The translations under genes and the position numbers were made by a program. Source: Akkermansia sp. (lineage in GTDB: Bacteria; Verrucomicrobiota; Verrucomicrobiia; Verrucomicrobiales; Akkermansiaceae). From it: a stretch of 64,000 nucleotides of DNA. Of the stretch, positions 17,360-26,446 are shown one piece after another. The stretch's first letter is position 1; each line of letters opens with the position of its first letter. The notes under the pieces were generated by a model, which was not told the DNA's origin, did not search any database, and saw only the letters and a list, made by a program, of their open reading frames with translations. Location of the stretch: the NCBI GenBank assembly GCA_017477935.1, contig JAFVIC010000112.1:1-64000 (forward strand), written 5' to 3'.

Positions 17360-18451
17360 TTAACCGCCAATTTCTTCAAAAAATCCCCCACCTAACAAAC
17401 GCTCACCCCGGTCGGCATCAGGCGCATAAAATGCACAGACCTGACCGAGTGCCAGAGCACGAACAGGGGCATCGAAATCAAGGCGATACTTGTTGCCCCC
17501 CAAGGGAGTACAAGCTGCATGCACTGCGGCGGCACGGTAGCGGGGCTGAGCCATAACCCGCTCCGGCAGGGGCTGCAGCGTATTAGTAACTGAACCGATT
17601 ATGGCACTGCGGGTATAAAGTCCCGGGGTATCTTCCCCTTCATACCCGAGAATCAGCCTGTTGCGCTTAAGGTCTTTACCCACCACCACATAGGCCACAC
17701 CCTCGCGGGGGGAAGCCACATAGTGCCCCTTGCGCTGGCCCATGGTGAATAGGTGCAACCCATCGTGCCGACCAAGCACCCGCCCGTGAATATCGACAAT
17801 ATCACCGGGATTGTCGGGCAGGTAATGACGAAGAAAATCACTCATTTTTACCTGACCGATAAAGCATATACCCTGCGAGTCCTTCTTTTCGGCATTCGGC
17901 AAGCCGAAACGCCGGGCGAGCTCACGCACCTGCGGTTTGGTAATCTGCCCCACCGGGAACACGGCACGCGCAATCTGTTCCGGGCGCATGAGTGCAAGAA
18001 AATACGACTGGTCTTTGTTGCGATCAGCCCCACGCAGTACATAGCTGCCCTCCCCCGGCACATCAAGCCGGTTAGCATAGTGACCGGTCGCCACAGAGGT
18101 GAAGCCCTGCTCAAGGGCGTAATCCAACAGCACACCGAACTTCATTTCGCGGTTACAGAGCACGTCAGGGTTCGGGGTGGAGCCGGAGCGATAGCCCTCT
18201 ATCAGGTAATTTACCACACGACTGCGGTACTGCTCAATAAGATCCACCACCCGCAACTCTATGCCCAGTTTGCGGCAGACGCCCAGGGCATCCTCAATAT
18301 CACGCTCCCAGGGACATTCGCCGGGTATATTTTCATCATTCACCCAATTTTTCATGTAAGCCGCCACAACTTCATGCCCCTGTTGAGTGAGCAGGGCGGC
18401 TGCGGCTGCGCTGTCTACGCCGCCACTGAGGGCTACAAGAATCTTAGCCAT
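17360..18451 (-). CDS. mnmA: tRNA 2-thiouridylase MnmA
   Basis: MnmA adds sulfur to U34 of tRNAs for Lys, Glu and Gln. 363 residues, normal length. The PP-loop SGGVDS starts at residue 9. The catalytic cysteines lie in NPDVLCNREMKFG and GICFIG (KDSQGICFIG). TGHYAN and the C-terminal beta domain are also present. The start overlaps the end of the small upstream gene at 18444-18689 by 8 bp, so translation is probably coupled and both use the promoter at 18698-18726. Confidence 0.96.
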   Translation of the reverse strand: MAKILVALSGGVDSAAAAALLTQQGHEVVAAYMKNWVNDENIPGECPWERDIEDALGVCRKLGIELRVVDLIEQYRSRVVNYLIEGYRSGSTPNPDVLCNREMKFGVLLDYALEQGFTSVATGHYANRLDVPGEGSYVLRGADRNKDQSYFLALMRPEQIARAVFPVGQITKPQVRELARRFGLPNAEKKDSQGICFIGQVKMSDFLRHYLPDNPGDIVDIHGRVLGRHDGLHLFTMGQRKGHYVASPREGVAYVVVGKDLKRNRLILGYEGEDTPGLYTRSAIIGSVTNTLQPLPERVMAQPRYRAAAVHAACTPLGGNKYRLDFDAPVRALALGQVCAFYAPDADRGERLLGGGFFEEIGG

Positions 18452-18689
18452 GATTCGGTTCGGTAACAGGTGTCAGCAAAGAGGGAGTATCCCCCGAACT
18501 CTCAGGGGGCAGGCAGCACGGGGGCAACTCACGGGGTGGCAGCAGCCCCTGCTCCGCCAGAAAATCTGTCAGCAGCAGCAGCGCAGCATTCACCACACGC
18601 GAATGGTCCGTGTGATTCTCTGCACATATACGTTCAATCTCCTCGAACTCCGCCACAGGACAGCGAAATATGTACATTTTTTTCTGCAT
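18444..18689 (-). CDS. Small RHH-like protein upstream of mnmA
   Basis: 81 residues. The first half has a short beta strand (KKMYIFRCP) followed by two helices (AEFEEIERICAEN and HSRVVNAALLLLTDFLAEQ), the layout of a ribbon-helix-helix DNA-binding domain. The rest is Pro/Ser/Leu-rich. The gene is supported by a promoter whose -10 box lies 8 bp before its ATG, and by the 8-bp overlap with mnmA. The DNA-binding idea is inference from secondary structure only. If it does bind DNA, autoregulation of the mnmA operon is the simplest role. Confidence 0.65.
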   Translation of the reverse strand: MQKKMYIFRCPVAEFEEIERICAENHTDHSRVVNAALLLLTDFLAEQGLLPPRELPPCCLPPESSGDTPSLLTPVTEPNHG

Positions 18690-18697
18690 GCGGGGTC

Positions 18698-18726
18698 ATG
18701 ATAGCAGATACCGCCCCGTTTGGCAA
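18698..18726 (-). promoter_or_regulatory. Promoter of the RHH-mnmA operon
   Basis: On the minus strand: TTGCCA (18721-18726), a 17-bp spacer and TATCAT (18698-18703), 8 bp before the ATG. Confidence 0.65.
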
Positions 18727-18809
18727 GACTACTGTGCCCCCTTCTCTCTTTTTTCGCGCTATCCCCCACACCGGCACAGGGCATCTCGCCGGCATGCCTT
18801 TCTTTTCCC

Positions 18810-18838
18810 TTTACTCGGCAGGACAAAAAGGGTAGGAT
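18810..18838 (+). promoter_or_regulatory. Possible prlC promoter
   Basis: TTTACT (18810-18815), a 17-bp spacer and TAGGAT (18833-18838), 10 bp before the chosen ATG. The -35 box is weak. Confidence 0.4.
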
Positions 18839-18848
18839 AATCGGCAAC

Positions 18849-20930
18849 ATGAATACACCATTTACCGACAAGAGCCTCAACATCGCCTGGTCTCAGCTTA
18901 CCCCCGAGCGCGCCCGCACGGAGATTCGCGCCGCCATCGAAACCGCGAAAGCCGCCGTGGCCGATATCTGCAAGGTGGAACGGCCCACCTATGAGAACAC
19001 CTTTGCCGCGCTGGAAAACTCCGGCAGTGACCTCATGCGGGCCTGGGGGCGCCTGTCGCACCTGCAGTCGGTTATGGACTCTCCCGAGCTGCGCGAAGCC
19101 ATCAATGAACTCATGCCGGAGGTTGTCATTTACTTCTCAAGTGTAACCCTCAACCCGCAGCTCTATGCCGTACTGAAACAAGCGGCAGCTCAGCCGTGGG
19201 TAGCAGAACTCAGCGCCGTGAAACAGCGTTTCATTGCCGAAACGCTGGCCGATTTCCGTGAGAACGGCGCCGACCTGAGCACCGAACAAAAGGTACGCTA
19301 TGCCGAGCTTACCACCAAGCTGGCTCAGCTCTCCCAAACATTCGGTGAGCGCGTGCTTGATTCCACCAACGCCTGGGAATACATCACCGCCGACCCTGCC
19401 GAGCTTGCCGGCCTGCCTGAGAGTGCACTTGCCGCAGCCCGGGCAGATGCCCTGAGCAAAGGCCACGGTACAGCCGAGGCCCCGGCTTGGCGCTTCACCC
19501 TGCAGTTCACCTCAGTGCAGCCTGTGCTCACCTTTGCCGAAAATGAGGAACTGCGCAGCCGTGTGTGGCACGCCATGAATGAAAAAGGTACGGGGAAATT
19601 CGACACGCAGCCGCTCATTCACGAAATCATGGCGCTGCGAGCCGAAAAAGCCGCCCTACTGGGTTACGAGCGCTACTCTGACTATGTGACAGCCCGCCGC
19701 ATGGCAGGCAGCGGCACCACCGCTCTCAACTTCATCAACAACCTGCACGACCGGGTTAAAGCCCCCTTCCTCGCTGAGCAAGAGTCTATCCGCAGCTTTG
19801 CCGAACAGACCGGCAGCTCGGCCATGCCTGTCATGAAGCCCTGGGATATCGGCTACTGGAGCGAGAAACGCCGCAAAGCCCTGTACGATTTCGACAGTGA
19901 GGAACTGCGCCCGTACTTCCCCATGCAGGGCGTGCTCGATGGTATGTTCTCCATCTACGCAGGGCTCTACGGTATACGCTTTGAACAACGCGCCACCGCT
20001 TGTATTCAGGAAGGTGAGACTCTGCCCGAAGGCGCGGTGGAAGTCTGGCACCCCGAGGTACTTTACTACGAAGTGTACGATGAGGAAACCGGAGAGCACC
20101 TGGGATCCTTCTACGCCGACTGGTACCCGCGTGACAGCAAGCGGGGTGGCGCATGGATGAACTGCCTGTCCACCGGTTGCCCGCCCATCAACGGAGCTCC
20201 ACGCCGCCCACACCTGGCACTGATGTGCGGCAACATGAGCCGCCCCGTGGGTGACACCCCGGCCCTACTCACCCACCGCGAGGTTGAAACTGTCTTCCAC
20301 GAATTCGGCCACCTGCTCCACCAGATACTCAGCGATGTTGAGGTCGAGAGCCTGGCCGGTTGCAATGTAGCGTGGGATTTCGTAGAGTTGCCCAGCCAGA
20401 TAAATGAGAACTGGTGCTGGCAGGCAGAGGCGCTCAACCGCTTTGCCCGCCACTGGCAGACCGGTGCCCCCCTGCCCGCCGAGCTGCTGAGCAAGATGCT
20501 TGCTGCCCGCAACTGCGGAGCCGCCACCTTTGCCATGCGCCAGCTGTGCTTCGGCAAGATTGACCTTGAGCTGCACACCAACACCGCCACCTACGCCGGG
20601 CGCGATATTGAGGAAATCGACCGCGAGATTCTGGCCGACTACCGCATACCCACCACCGAACCGGCCAACACGTCGCTGCGCTGCTTCACCCACATCTTCG
20701 ACGGCGGCTATGAGTCCGGCTACTACTCCTACAAATGGGCCGAAATGCTCGAGGCGGACGCCTTCTCCCGATTCGCGAAAGAAGGCATCTTCAACCCCGC
20801 CACCGGGCGCGATTTCCGCCGCTGCATTCTCTCTCAGGGTAACAGCCGCCCCGCTGCCGAGCTCTACCGTGACTTTATGCAGCGCGACCCCGACCCGGAG
20901 GCCATGCTCCGCCGCGACGGGCTGGCATAA
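18849..20930 (+). CDS. prlC: Oligopeptidase A (M3 family)
   Basis: A cytoplasmic zinc oligopeptidase that degrades short peptides. 693 residues, the usual length. The zinc site HEFGH is in VETVFHEFGHLLHQ, with the third ligand expected in the SQINENWCWQ region downstream. SGYYSYKWAEMLEADAF near the C-terminus is typical of the family. The frame opens 129 bp earlier with a stretch that looks like a signal peptide, but M3 oligopeptidases are cytoplasmic and the promoter lies inside that stretch, so the ATG at 18849 was chosen. It stands alone, followed by a large inverted repeat. Confidence 0.95.
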   Translation: MNTPFTDKSLNIAWSQLTPERARTEIRAAIETAKAAVADICKVERPTYENTFAALENSGSDLMRAWGRLSHLQSVMDSPELREAINELMPEVVIYFSSVTLNPQLYAVLKQAAAQPWVAELSAVKQRFIAETLADFRENGADLSTEQKVRYAELTTKLAQLSQTFGERVLDSTNAWEYITADPAELAGLPESALAAARADALSKGHGTAEAPAWRFTLQFTSVQPVLTFAENEELRSRVWHAMNEKGTGKFDTQPLIHEIMALRAEKAALLGYERYSDYVTARRMAGSGTTALNFINNLHDRVKAPFLAEQESIRSFAEQTGSSAMPVMKPWDIGYWSEKRRKALYDFDSEELRPYFPMQGVLDGMFSIYAGLYGIRFEQRATACIQEGETLPEGAVEVWHPEVLYYEVYDEETGEHLGSFYADWYPRDSKRGGAWMNCLSTGCPPINGAPRRPHLALMCGNMSRPVGDTPALLTHREVETVFHEFGHLLHQILSDVEVESLAGCNVAWDFVELPSQINENWCWQAEALNRFARHWQTGAPLPAELLSKMLAARNCGAATFAMRQLCFGKIDLELHTNTATYAGRDIEEIDREILADYRIPTTEPANTSLRCFTHIFDGGYESGYYSYKWAEMLEADAFSRFAKEGIFNPATGRDFRRCILSQGNSRPAAELYRDFMQRDPDPEAMLRRDGLA

Positions 20931-20935
20931 AAGCA

Positions 20936-21044
20936 TAGATACGTTACGAATTACGATAGACGAGCTGAGTCAAGCTCTGCCCTGCCCACTGCGGCGGCAG
21001 CTGCCGAACTCACAACTCGTCTGTCGTAACTTGTAACACGTCTA
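20936..21044. repeat. Inverted-repeat element (29-bp arms) after prlC
   Basis: Left arm 20936-20964 and right arm 21016-21044 are inverted copies matching at 23 of 29 positions; all mismatches are transitions, several allowing G-U pairs in RNA. The core contains the palindrome GGCAGCTGCC. An arm-like sequence (ACAAGTTACGA) also occurs before mfd at 47383-47393. It could be a small non-autonomous repeat, or a structured 3' end of the prlC transcript. Confidence 0.6.
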
Positions 21045-21055
21045 TCAGTATGTGC

Positions 21056-21083
21056 TTGACATTTGCGGCACCTTCTGTACAAT
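21056..21083 (+). promoter_or_regulatory. Promoter of the U32 gene
   Basis: A perfect TTGACA (21056-21061), a 16-bp spacer and TACAAT (21078-21083). The ATG at 21090 is 6 bp further, so the mRNA should be leaderless. An in-frame TTG at 21063 lies inside the promoter and is rejected as start. Confidence 0.8.
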
Positions 21084-21089
21084 CCGCGC

Positions 21090-22352
21090 ATGCAGCAGGC
21101 ACTGGAAATCATGGCCCCGGCGGGGTCTTTCGAATCGTTGGCAGCGGCGCTGCGCGCCGGGGCGGACAGCGTGTATTTCGGCGTAGGCATGTTCAACATG
21201 CGCGCACGCTCCACAGTTAACTTCACGCCGGAAGACCTGCCGAAAGTCGCCCGGCTGTGCCATGCCTGCGGAGCAAAGGCGTACCTGACCTGCAACGTCA
21301 TCATTTATGACGAAGAACTCGAACCCATGCAAGAACTGCTGCGACAGGCCAAAGCCGCGGGAGTAGACGCTGTGATTGCCGCCGATTTGGCAGTTATCTC
21401 CTACGCCCACAGCATCGGACTCGAAGTGCACATATCCGTACAAGCCAACGTGTGCAACCTGGCGGCGGTGCGATTCCTTGCCGCCTACGCTGATGTAATG
21501 GTGCTGGCTCGTGAGTTGAAACTCAGTCAGATTCGCACCATCATCGATGGCATCAGGCGCGAAAACATCTGCGGCCCCTCCGGTGAACAGGTGCGAATCG
21601 AAATCTTCGCTCACGGCGCACTCTGTATCGGCATCTCCGGCAAGTGCGGTATGAGTCTGGCAGCCTACAATCACAGTGCCAACCGCGGCCAGTGTTTCCA
21701 GCTCTGCCGACGTAAGTACCGCGTGACCGACACGGAGACGGGATTTGAGATGGATATTGATAACCAGTATATCATGTCGCCCAAGGATATCTGCACCATC
21801 CGCGTGATTGACCAGTTGGTAGAAGCCGGTGTCGCTGTCTTCAAACTCGAAGGGCGCGGACGGTCGGAGGCTTACGTCTCCACCGTCACCTCGGTTTACA
21901 AAGAAGCCGTTAGCGCCTGCGCCAACGGTGAATGGAGCCCCGAAAAGGTCGCTGCCTGGGAAGATCAATTGCTGCACGTCTTCAACCGCCAATTCTGGCA
22001 CGGCGGTTACTACCTCGGCGAAGAGTGGGACACCTGGAGCGGCTGCTCCAACAGCCTGGCCCTCGAACAGCGCCACCACCTCGGCAAAATCATACGCTGG
22101 TACCCCAAAGTACAGGTGGCCGACATAAAACTCGAAGCACACCCCCTCTCCCCCGGCGACAAGATTGAAATCACCGGTCCCACGACCGGCATTGTGCGCG
22201 TAACAGTGGCAGAAGTGCGCTGTGATGATGAAAACGGCAACACGCAGGTGGTGACTACCGTCCCCAAAGGCGGCAATGCTCTGGTAGTCATACCTGAGAA
22301 GGTGCGCCACGGCGATAAGGTGTATCTGGTGACCAGAAGAAAACTGAAGTAA
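21090..22352 (+). CDS. U32 family protein (TrhP/YegQ-like)
   Basis: 420 residues of the peptidase U32 family. The family is named as collagenase-like, but characterised bacterial members such as TrhP and RlhA act in hydroxylation of tRNA or rRNA bases. The core is MAPAGSFESLAAALRAGADSVYFG (residues 8 on), then EIFAHGALC, and a cysteine cluster (GKCGM, GQCFQLC) as in U32 proteins. MSPKDIC and FKLEGRGRS follow. The C-terminal beta region (GDKIEITGPTTG) resembles the accessory domain of this family. The length fits TrhP better than RlhA. Substrate not shown by sequence. Confidence 0.88.
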   Translation: MQQALEIMAPAGSFESLAAALRAGADSVYFGVGMFNMRARSTVNFTPEDLPKVARLCHACGAKAYLTCNVIIYDEELEPMQELLRQAKAAGVDAVIAADLAVISYAHSIGLEVHISVQANVCNLAAVRFLAAYADVMVLARELKLSQIRTIIDGIRRENICGPSGEQVRIEIFAHGALCIGISGKCGMSLAAYNHSANRGQCFQLCRRKYRVTDTETGFEMDIDNQYIMSPKDICTIRVIDQLVEAGVAVFKLEGRGRSEAYVSTVTSVYKEAVSACANGEWSPEKVAAWEDQLLHVFNRQFWHGGYYLGEEWDTWSGCSNSLALEQRHHLGKIIRWYPKVQVADIKLEAHPLSPGDKIEITGPTTGIVRVTVAEVRCDDENGNTQVVTTVPKGGNALVVIPEKVRHGDKVYLVTRRKLK

Positions 22353-22372
22353 GCTTTTCGCTTCATTTTTAC

Positions 22373-22401
22373 TTGACATTAGTGTGATTATCCATTAAGC
22401 T
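22373..22401 (+). promoter_or_regulatory. obg operon promoter
   Basis: A perfect TTGACA (22373-22378), a 17-bp spacer and a poor TAAGCT (22396-22401), 7 bp before the ATG. Confidence 0.55.
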
Positions 22402-22408
22402 GCGCGCC

Positions 22409-23446
22409 ATGTTCGTAGATCACATTCGTATATATGCCAAAGCCGGCAAGGGCGGGAATGGTCTGGCCAGTTTCCGGCGCGAAAAGTTTGTACCGCGTGG
22501 CGGCCCTGATGGCGGCGACGGCGGCGACGGCGGCAGCGTCATCCTGGAGGTCAGCACAGGCACGAATGACCTGCGCAATTATTTCTATGACCCCAAGCTG
22601 GTAGCCACTGACGGCATGCCCGGCATGCACGCCCGCAAGCACGGTAAAGATGGGCGCACCGTCATCGGCAAAGTACCGCCGGGTACCATCGTGTACCGCA
22701 CCAATGCTGAAACCATGCAAGAGGCCACCTGGCTGGAGCGTGAGGGCGACGGTATTGAGTTCGAGCAGATTGCCGACCTCACCGAGCCGGGCGAGCGTTT
22801 TGTGCTCTGTCAGGGCGGCAAGGGCGGTCGTGGCAACTGGCACTTCCGTACCGCTACTGACCAGGCTCCCATTAAGTTTGAGTATGGCACTGAGGCCGAG
22901 AGCGGTGTTTTCTTCTTCGAGCTGCGCCGCATAGCAGACGCCGGCCTGGTCGGCTACCCGAACGCGGGCAAGAGCACCCTGCTGGGCGCCATCTCCCGCG
23001 CTACGCCCAAGGTTGCCAGCTATCCTTTCACGACTTTGCAGCCGATTGTGGGCGTGGTGGAGTTCGAGGATTACTCGCGCTGCATTGTAGCCGACATTCC
23101 GGGGATTATTGAGGGTGCCTCTGAAAACCGCGGTCTGGGGCACGAGTTCCTGCGCCATATCATGCGCTGTCAGGTGCTACTCTTCGTGGTCGACATGACC
23201 GGGCTGGAGCATGACCCGGTGGAAGCTATTCAGACCCTGCGCAAAGAGATCAAGCTCTATTCTGAAGAACTGGCCGAGCGACGCTGGATTATCCTAGCTA
23301 ATAAGATGGATGACCCCACCGCCGTTGAAAATCTGGAAATTCTGCGCCAGCGATTCCCCAAGATTGAGATTCTGCCTATCTCCGCCGCTATGGGTGACGG
23401 CCTACCCGCATTCAAAGCGCGCCTTAAAACCCTGCTTTCCGAATAA
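22409..23446 (+). CDS. obg: GTPase Obg
   Basis: A ribosome-associated GTPase needed for 50S maturation and stress control. 345 residues: the glycine-rich Obg fold (about 1-158, with KAGKGGNGLASF and a GGDGGDGG run) and the G domain with GYPNAGKST (G1), DIPG (G3), NKMD (G4) and SAA (G5). The variable C-terminal OCT domain is absent, as in E. coli-type Obg where the tail is merely acidic. The next gene starts directly after its stop codon, so three genes form an operon. Confidence 0.96.
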   Translation: MFVDHIRIYAKAGKGGNGLASFRREKFVPRGGPDGGDGGDGGSVILEVSTGTNDLRNYFYDPKLVATDGMPGMHARKHGKDGRTVIGKVPPGTIVYRTNAETMQEATWLEREGDGIEFEQIADLTEPGERFVLCQGGKGGRGNWHFRTATDQAPIKFEYGTEAESGVFFFELRRIADAGLVGYPNAGKSTLLGAISRATPKVASYPFTTLQPIVGVVEFEDYSRCIVADIPGIIEGASENRGLGHEFLRHIMRCQVLLFVVDMTGLEHDPVEAIQTLRKEIKLYSEELAERRWIILANKMDDPTAVENLEILRQRFPKIEILPISAAMGDGLPAFKARLKTLLSE

Positions 23447-24202
23447 ATGAAAGTCGCGATTCTAAGCGACATTCACGCCAACCTGGAGGCCCTGCAGGCT
23501 GTGCTGGCCGATGCCGCACAGCAGCAGGTTACTCACTATGTGGGGCTTGGCGATGTCATCGGCTTCAATGGAGACCCGGCAGCCTGTGTCGAGTCGGCCA
23601 TGCCGCTCTTCAGTGCTGCCGTACGGGGTAACCACGAGCAGGCACTGCTGCAGCGCGGGCTCTTCGGGGTACCGCTCTACACCGCCATGATGGACCGCAC
23701 TGCCGCCATGCTCGGAGCCGAGCTTGTGGCATGTCTGCGCCCCCTGCCCCGCAAGATGTGCTGGCAAGGGCTGACTTTGGTACACGCGAGTCCCGCGGCA
23801 AGCGAGGATTGGCAGCGCATATCCACCGTGCCCGAGGCTCGCCGTGCGTTTACCGATTTCGACGGGCGGCTGTGTTTCTTCGGGCACACACACCGCCCGA
23901 CCATCTTCTGTGAATGTGAAGGCAAGGTCACCCCAATACCCGTGGTGTACGACAGCAAGGGAACATTCTCCCTGCCCCTGCTGAGCGAAAATCGCTACCT
24001 TATCAACCCGGGTTCTGTCGGCCAGCCTCGAGATATGGACTATCGCGCCGCTTATGGCATTTATGACAGCGAGTCAGCCGCCCTTACCCTGCGGCGTGTT
24101 GATTATGATGTAGACTCGGCCGCGGTCAAGATATCGCGCACCGGGTTGCCGGACACCTTCGCTGCCGACCTGAAGCGAGGGCACACCCCAACCGGAGACT
24201 GA
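23447..24202 (+). CDS. Calcineurin-like metallophosphoesterase
   Basis: 251 residues with the complete metal-binding set of the family: DIHANL (residue 8 on), GDVIGFNGDP, GNHEQAL, VHASPA and GHTHRP. The layout resembles YfcE-type phosphodiesterases and PrpE-like phosphatases. There is no signal peptide, so it is cytoplasmic. Its ATG follows the obg stop codon without a gap, and its stop overlaps the next start by one base. Substrate unknown; association with obg suggests nothing firm. Confidence 0.88.
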   Translation: MKVAILSDIHANLEALQAVLADAAQQQVTHYVGLGDVIGFNGDPAACVESAMPLFSAAVRGNHEQALLQRGLFGVPLYTAMMDRTAAMLGAELVACLRPLPRKMCWQGLTLVHASPAASEDWQRISTVPEARRAFTDFDGRLCFFGHTHRPTIFCECEGKVTPIPVVYDSKGTFSLPLLSENRYLINPGSVGQPRDMDYRAAYGIYDSESAALTLRRVDYDVDSAAVKISRTGLPDTFAADLKRGHTPTGD

Positions 24203-24702
24203 TGGAAAAGCCCCGCCTGTCACTACCCACGCAAGCGCTGACCTGCGCCCTCAGCAGCGCCGTACTCGGCCCCTGGTCACTGCACCGGCTGGCGCGCCAT
24301 CTCTACCCCAGACTCAGGGAAGAATTGCAAAAACAGCAGTACCCCGATGCCAATAACCTGCCCCTGCTCTGGTGGTTTGCCTGGCCCATTGCCACGGCGC
24401 TCGGCTCCGTGGTGACTGATGACACACACGCCATTGCGGCAGCTGTGCTCTACATCATCTGCGGCTGGGTGCAGGCCGGGCTGAGTTACTTCATCACCTA
24501 CCTCTACCCACACGGGCTTCCACAAGTAGAGCCGACCTACCGCCACTATAAGCTCAATGAATGGCTTGAGGTCTGGTTGCCCGCCTCTATAGGCGTGCCG
24601 CTGCTACTGCTGGCCGCCGGCTGCGGTGTGGGCACATGCCTGCTTACAGCGCTCGGTATAGTGGCTGCAGCCGCAATGCCGAGCAAAGGATACCGGAGTT
24701 AA
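24202..24702 (+). CDS. Small membrane protein of the obg operon
   Basis: 166 residues, not recognised. Hydrophobic segments near residues 12-27, 55-73 (LLWWFAWPIATALGSVV), 77-100 (AIAAAVLYIICGWVQAGLSYF) and 125-160 suggest three to four membrane spans. Its ATG shares a base with the stop of the phosphoesterase gene. The 3' end overlaps the convergent acyltransferase gene by 4 bp, so there is no room for a terminator between them. Confidence 0.75.
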   Translation: MEKPRLSLPTQALTCALSSAVLGPWSLHRLARHLYPRLREELQKQQYPDANNLPLLWWFAWPIATALGSVVTDDTHAIAAAVLYIICGWVQAGLSYFITYLYPHGLPQVEPTYRHYKLNEWLEVWLPASIGVPLLLLAAGCGVGTCLLTALGIVAAAAMPSKGYRS

Positions 24703-25304
24703 TCTTCCACCCTGGTCAGGCGCTCGGGCAAGGGGGTATACACTGCCGGATTTCCCTGCGCCAAATGCCCGGCGGGCACATCCTCCTTAATAATGGTGCC
24801 GGCAGATATCACACAGTTATCCCCTATGGTTACGCCTTTGAGGATGATGCAATTCATCCCGATGTAACACCGACTGCCGATACGGATGGGGGCTCCCGTC
24901 TTCTTCCTGCAACCAAACCAACCGATCACGGGGGAATACTCATGCTCCTTGCAATCGTACAAGGTACAACCGGCCCCCAGAATGGTATAGCGACCGATTG
25001 AAATATGGTTGGCACATATAATGGTGCACCCACTTGCACCGCTGTTATCCGCAAACTCGATTTTTGCCTCGGGAGTAACCGCGGCGAGAGTCATGCGGTG
25101 AGTCATGAGCGGGTTGTATTTCTTTTTGGAATGCAGCGTCACATCGTTTCCGATGATAATCTGAGCCCCCGGGCATTTTTTGATGAAGGGAAACCCGCTG
25201 ATAAAACTACGGCGCCCAATCCGTACCCCGCGCATGCGGTACATCACAGCCTTTATGGCATAAAGAAAACGCAGAACAGCAACCTTGGCCTCTTGTATAT
25301 TCAT
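24699..25304 (-). CDS. Hexapeptide-repeat acyltransferase (WbbJ-like)
   Basis: 201 residues forming a left-handed beta-helix. Hexapeptide repeats run through most of the protein: IIIGNDVTL, ISIGRYTILGAG, IRIGSRCYIG, VTIGDNCVISAGTI. The end DVPAGHLAQGNPAV is the usual acetyl-CoA site of WbbJ/LacA-type O-acetyltransferases. The gene starts 2 bp after the glycosyltransferase, so the two form an operon, probably modifying a surface polysaccharide or lipopolysaccharide sugar. Confidence 0.88.
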   Translation of the reverse strand: MNIQEAKVAVLRFLYAIKAVMYRMRGVRIGRRSFISGFPFIKKCPGAQIIIGNDVTLHSKKKYNPLMTHRMTLAAVTPEAKIEFADNSGASGCTIICANHISIGRYTILGAGCTLYDCKEHEYSPVIGWFGCRKKTGAPIRIGSRCYIGMNCIILKGVTIGDNCVISAGTIIKEDVPAGHLAQGNPAVYTPLPERLTRVED

Positions 25305-25306
25305 GC

Positions 25307-26440
25307 TTACTCTCCGGTTAACTCCTCATATAAGGCAGATATTTTACGGTACATCACGGCAGCCGACAACTCCTCACGACAACGCTCAATATCATAGCTG
25401 CCCATGGTCAGTGAAGTATCAGCATCAGCCGTTACAGAAAGAACGGCTGAAACCAGCCCCTGCACATCAAGAGGCTCGAAGATGTAACCGGACTTGCCGG
25501 GAACCACATACCGTTTGGCCCCACATGCGGACGAAACGATACAAGGAAGCCCCGCTGCCCGAGCTTCTTTCACCGCCGTAGGGCCGGTATCTGCCAGGCT
25601 CGTGTGAACCATGGCCCAGGCCTGCTGCAAATACCCTGAAATTTCGTGTCGCGCAATCCGCCCCAACGGAACAATATTTTCTGTCAGATTATTATATTTT
25701 TCGGGCGACACCCCCATCATATACAATTTTACATGTTGAAGTTCAGGTCGAGAAAAAGCGGCAATAGCTGTTTCAACATTCTTGATGTGAGAATCAGAAG
25801 TAAGCATCACACAAAGAGGTTCAGGCGACAATTTACGCTCGACATTAAAAAAGCGCTCTTCAGCAGCATACTCCCACAACCTGACATCAGCCCCGGGTAT
25901 CAACTCATAAACCCGGTCACGAGACCATTCAGATTCAACAGTGATAACAGGCATAGCCTTCAACACAGACTTCTCAAATCGCGCCTGACGAACCATAAAA
26001 GAACCCATGTTGGCCCGCTGCGCATAGGCCGTTAACGCGCCTTGATAGGAAAAAAGTTTTTTACCTTCAAAATCTTTAGCAATCAACCCATAACAGCCTT
26101 CCGTTCCCCAGGCATGAACCAAATCAGGGGCCAACTGTTTCAACAACCGCCCAACTCGCCAACGATCAGGTAAATAACGCATATACTGGGCCAGAGCCCT
26201 GCTCCCGGCCGGAAGAAGATACATATACTGCCCATCTACACAACAAGTCTGCATTTTCTTTACGTTCTTCGTAAGAGTAATCCAATGCAGCTCATACGGC
26301 GAATGGGTCTCACGAGCAAATGCCTGTTGGAGAGCAGCAAGCCATGGAGCCGGATGGCTCTCAGGCTGCACATTATCAAAATAGTTCCAATACGGATAAT
26401 CTGACAATATGGCTATGCGCTTTTTATGCGGTTTCTGCAT
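25307..26440 (-). CDS. Glycosyltransferase (GT4-like)
   Basis: 377 residues with the GT-B fold layout of family 4 glycosyltransferases, which add sugars from nucleotide donors. The C-terminal donor domain shows the acidic motif EARAAGLPCIVSSACG near residue 300 and the preceding TSDSHIKN(VE) loop; the N-terminal half contains DLVHAWGTEG. No membrane segment is present. The DNA is slightly AT-richer than its neighbours, common for surface-polysaccharide genes. Acceptor and sugar are unknown. Confidence 0.85.
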   Translation of the reverse strand: MQKPHKKRIAILSDYPYWNYFDNVQPESHPAPWLAALQQAFARETHSPYELHWITLTKNVKKMQTCCVDGQYMYLLPAGSRALAQYMRYLPDRWRVGRLLKQLAPDLVHAWGTEGCYGLIAKDFEGKKLFSYQGALTAYAQRANMGSFMVRQARFEKSVLKAMPVITVESEWSRDRVYELIPGADVRLWEYAAEERFFNVERKLSPEPLCVMLTSDSHIKNVETAIAAFSRPELQHVKLYMMGVSPEKYNNLTENIVPLGRIARHEISGYLQQAWAMVHTSLADTGPTAVKEARAAGLPCIVSSACGAKRYVVPGKSGYIFEPLDVQGLVSAVLSVTADADTSLTMGSYDIERCREELSAAVMYRKISALYEELTGE

Positions 26441-26446
26441 TGGCCT

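Noticed and set aside
18720..18848. Signal-peptide-like N-terminal extension of PrlC
   Set aside because: The family is cytoplasmic, the extension contains the likely promoter, and the ATG at 18849 gives the normal length.
21045..22379. A 444-codon minus-strand frame opposite the U32 gene
   Set aside because: Antisense shadow; it would remove the clear promoters at 21056 and 22373.
22503..22545. GGCGAC tandem repeats that look like a microsatellite
   Set aside because: They encode the glycine-rich GGDGGDGG part of the Obg fold and are expected there.
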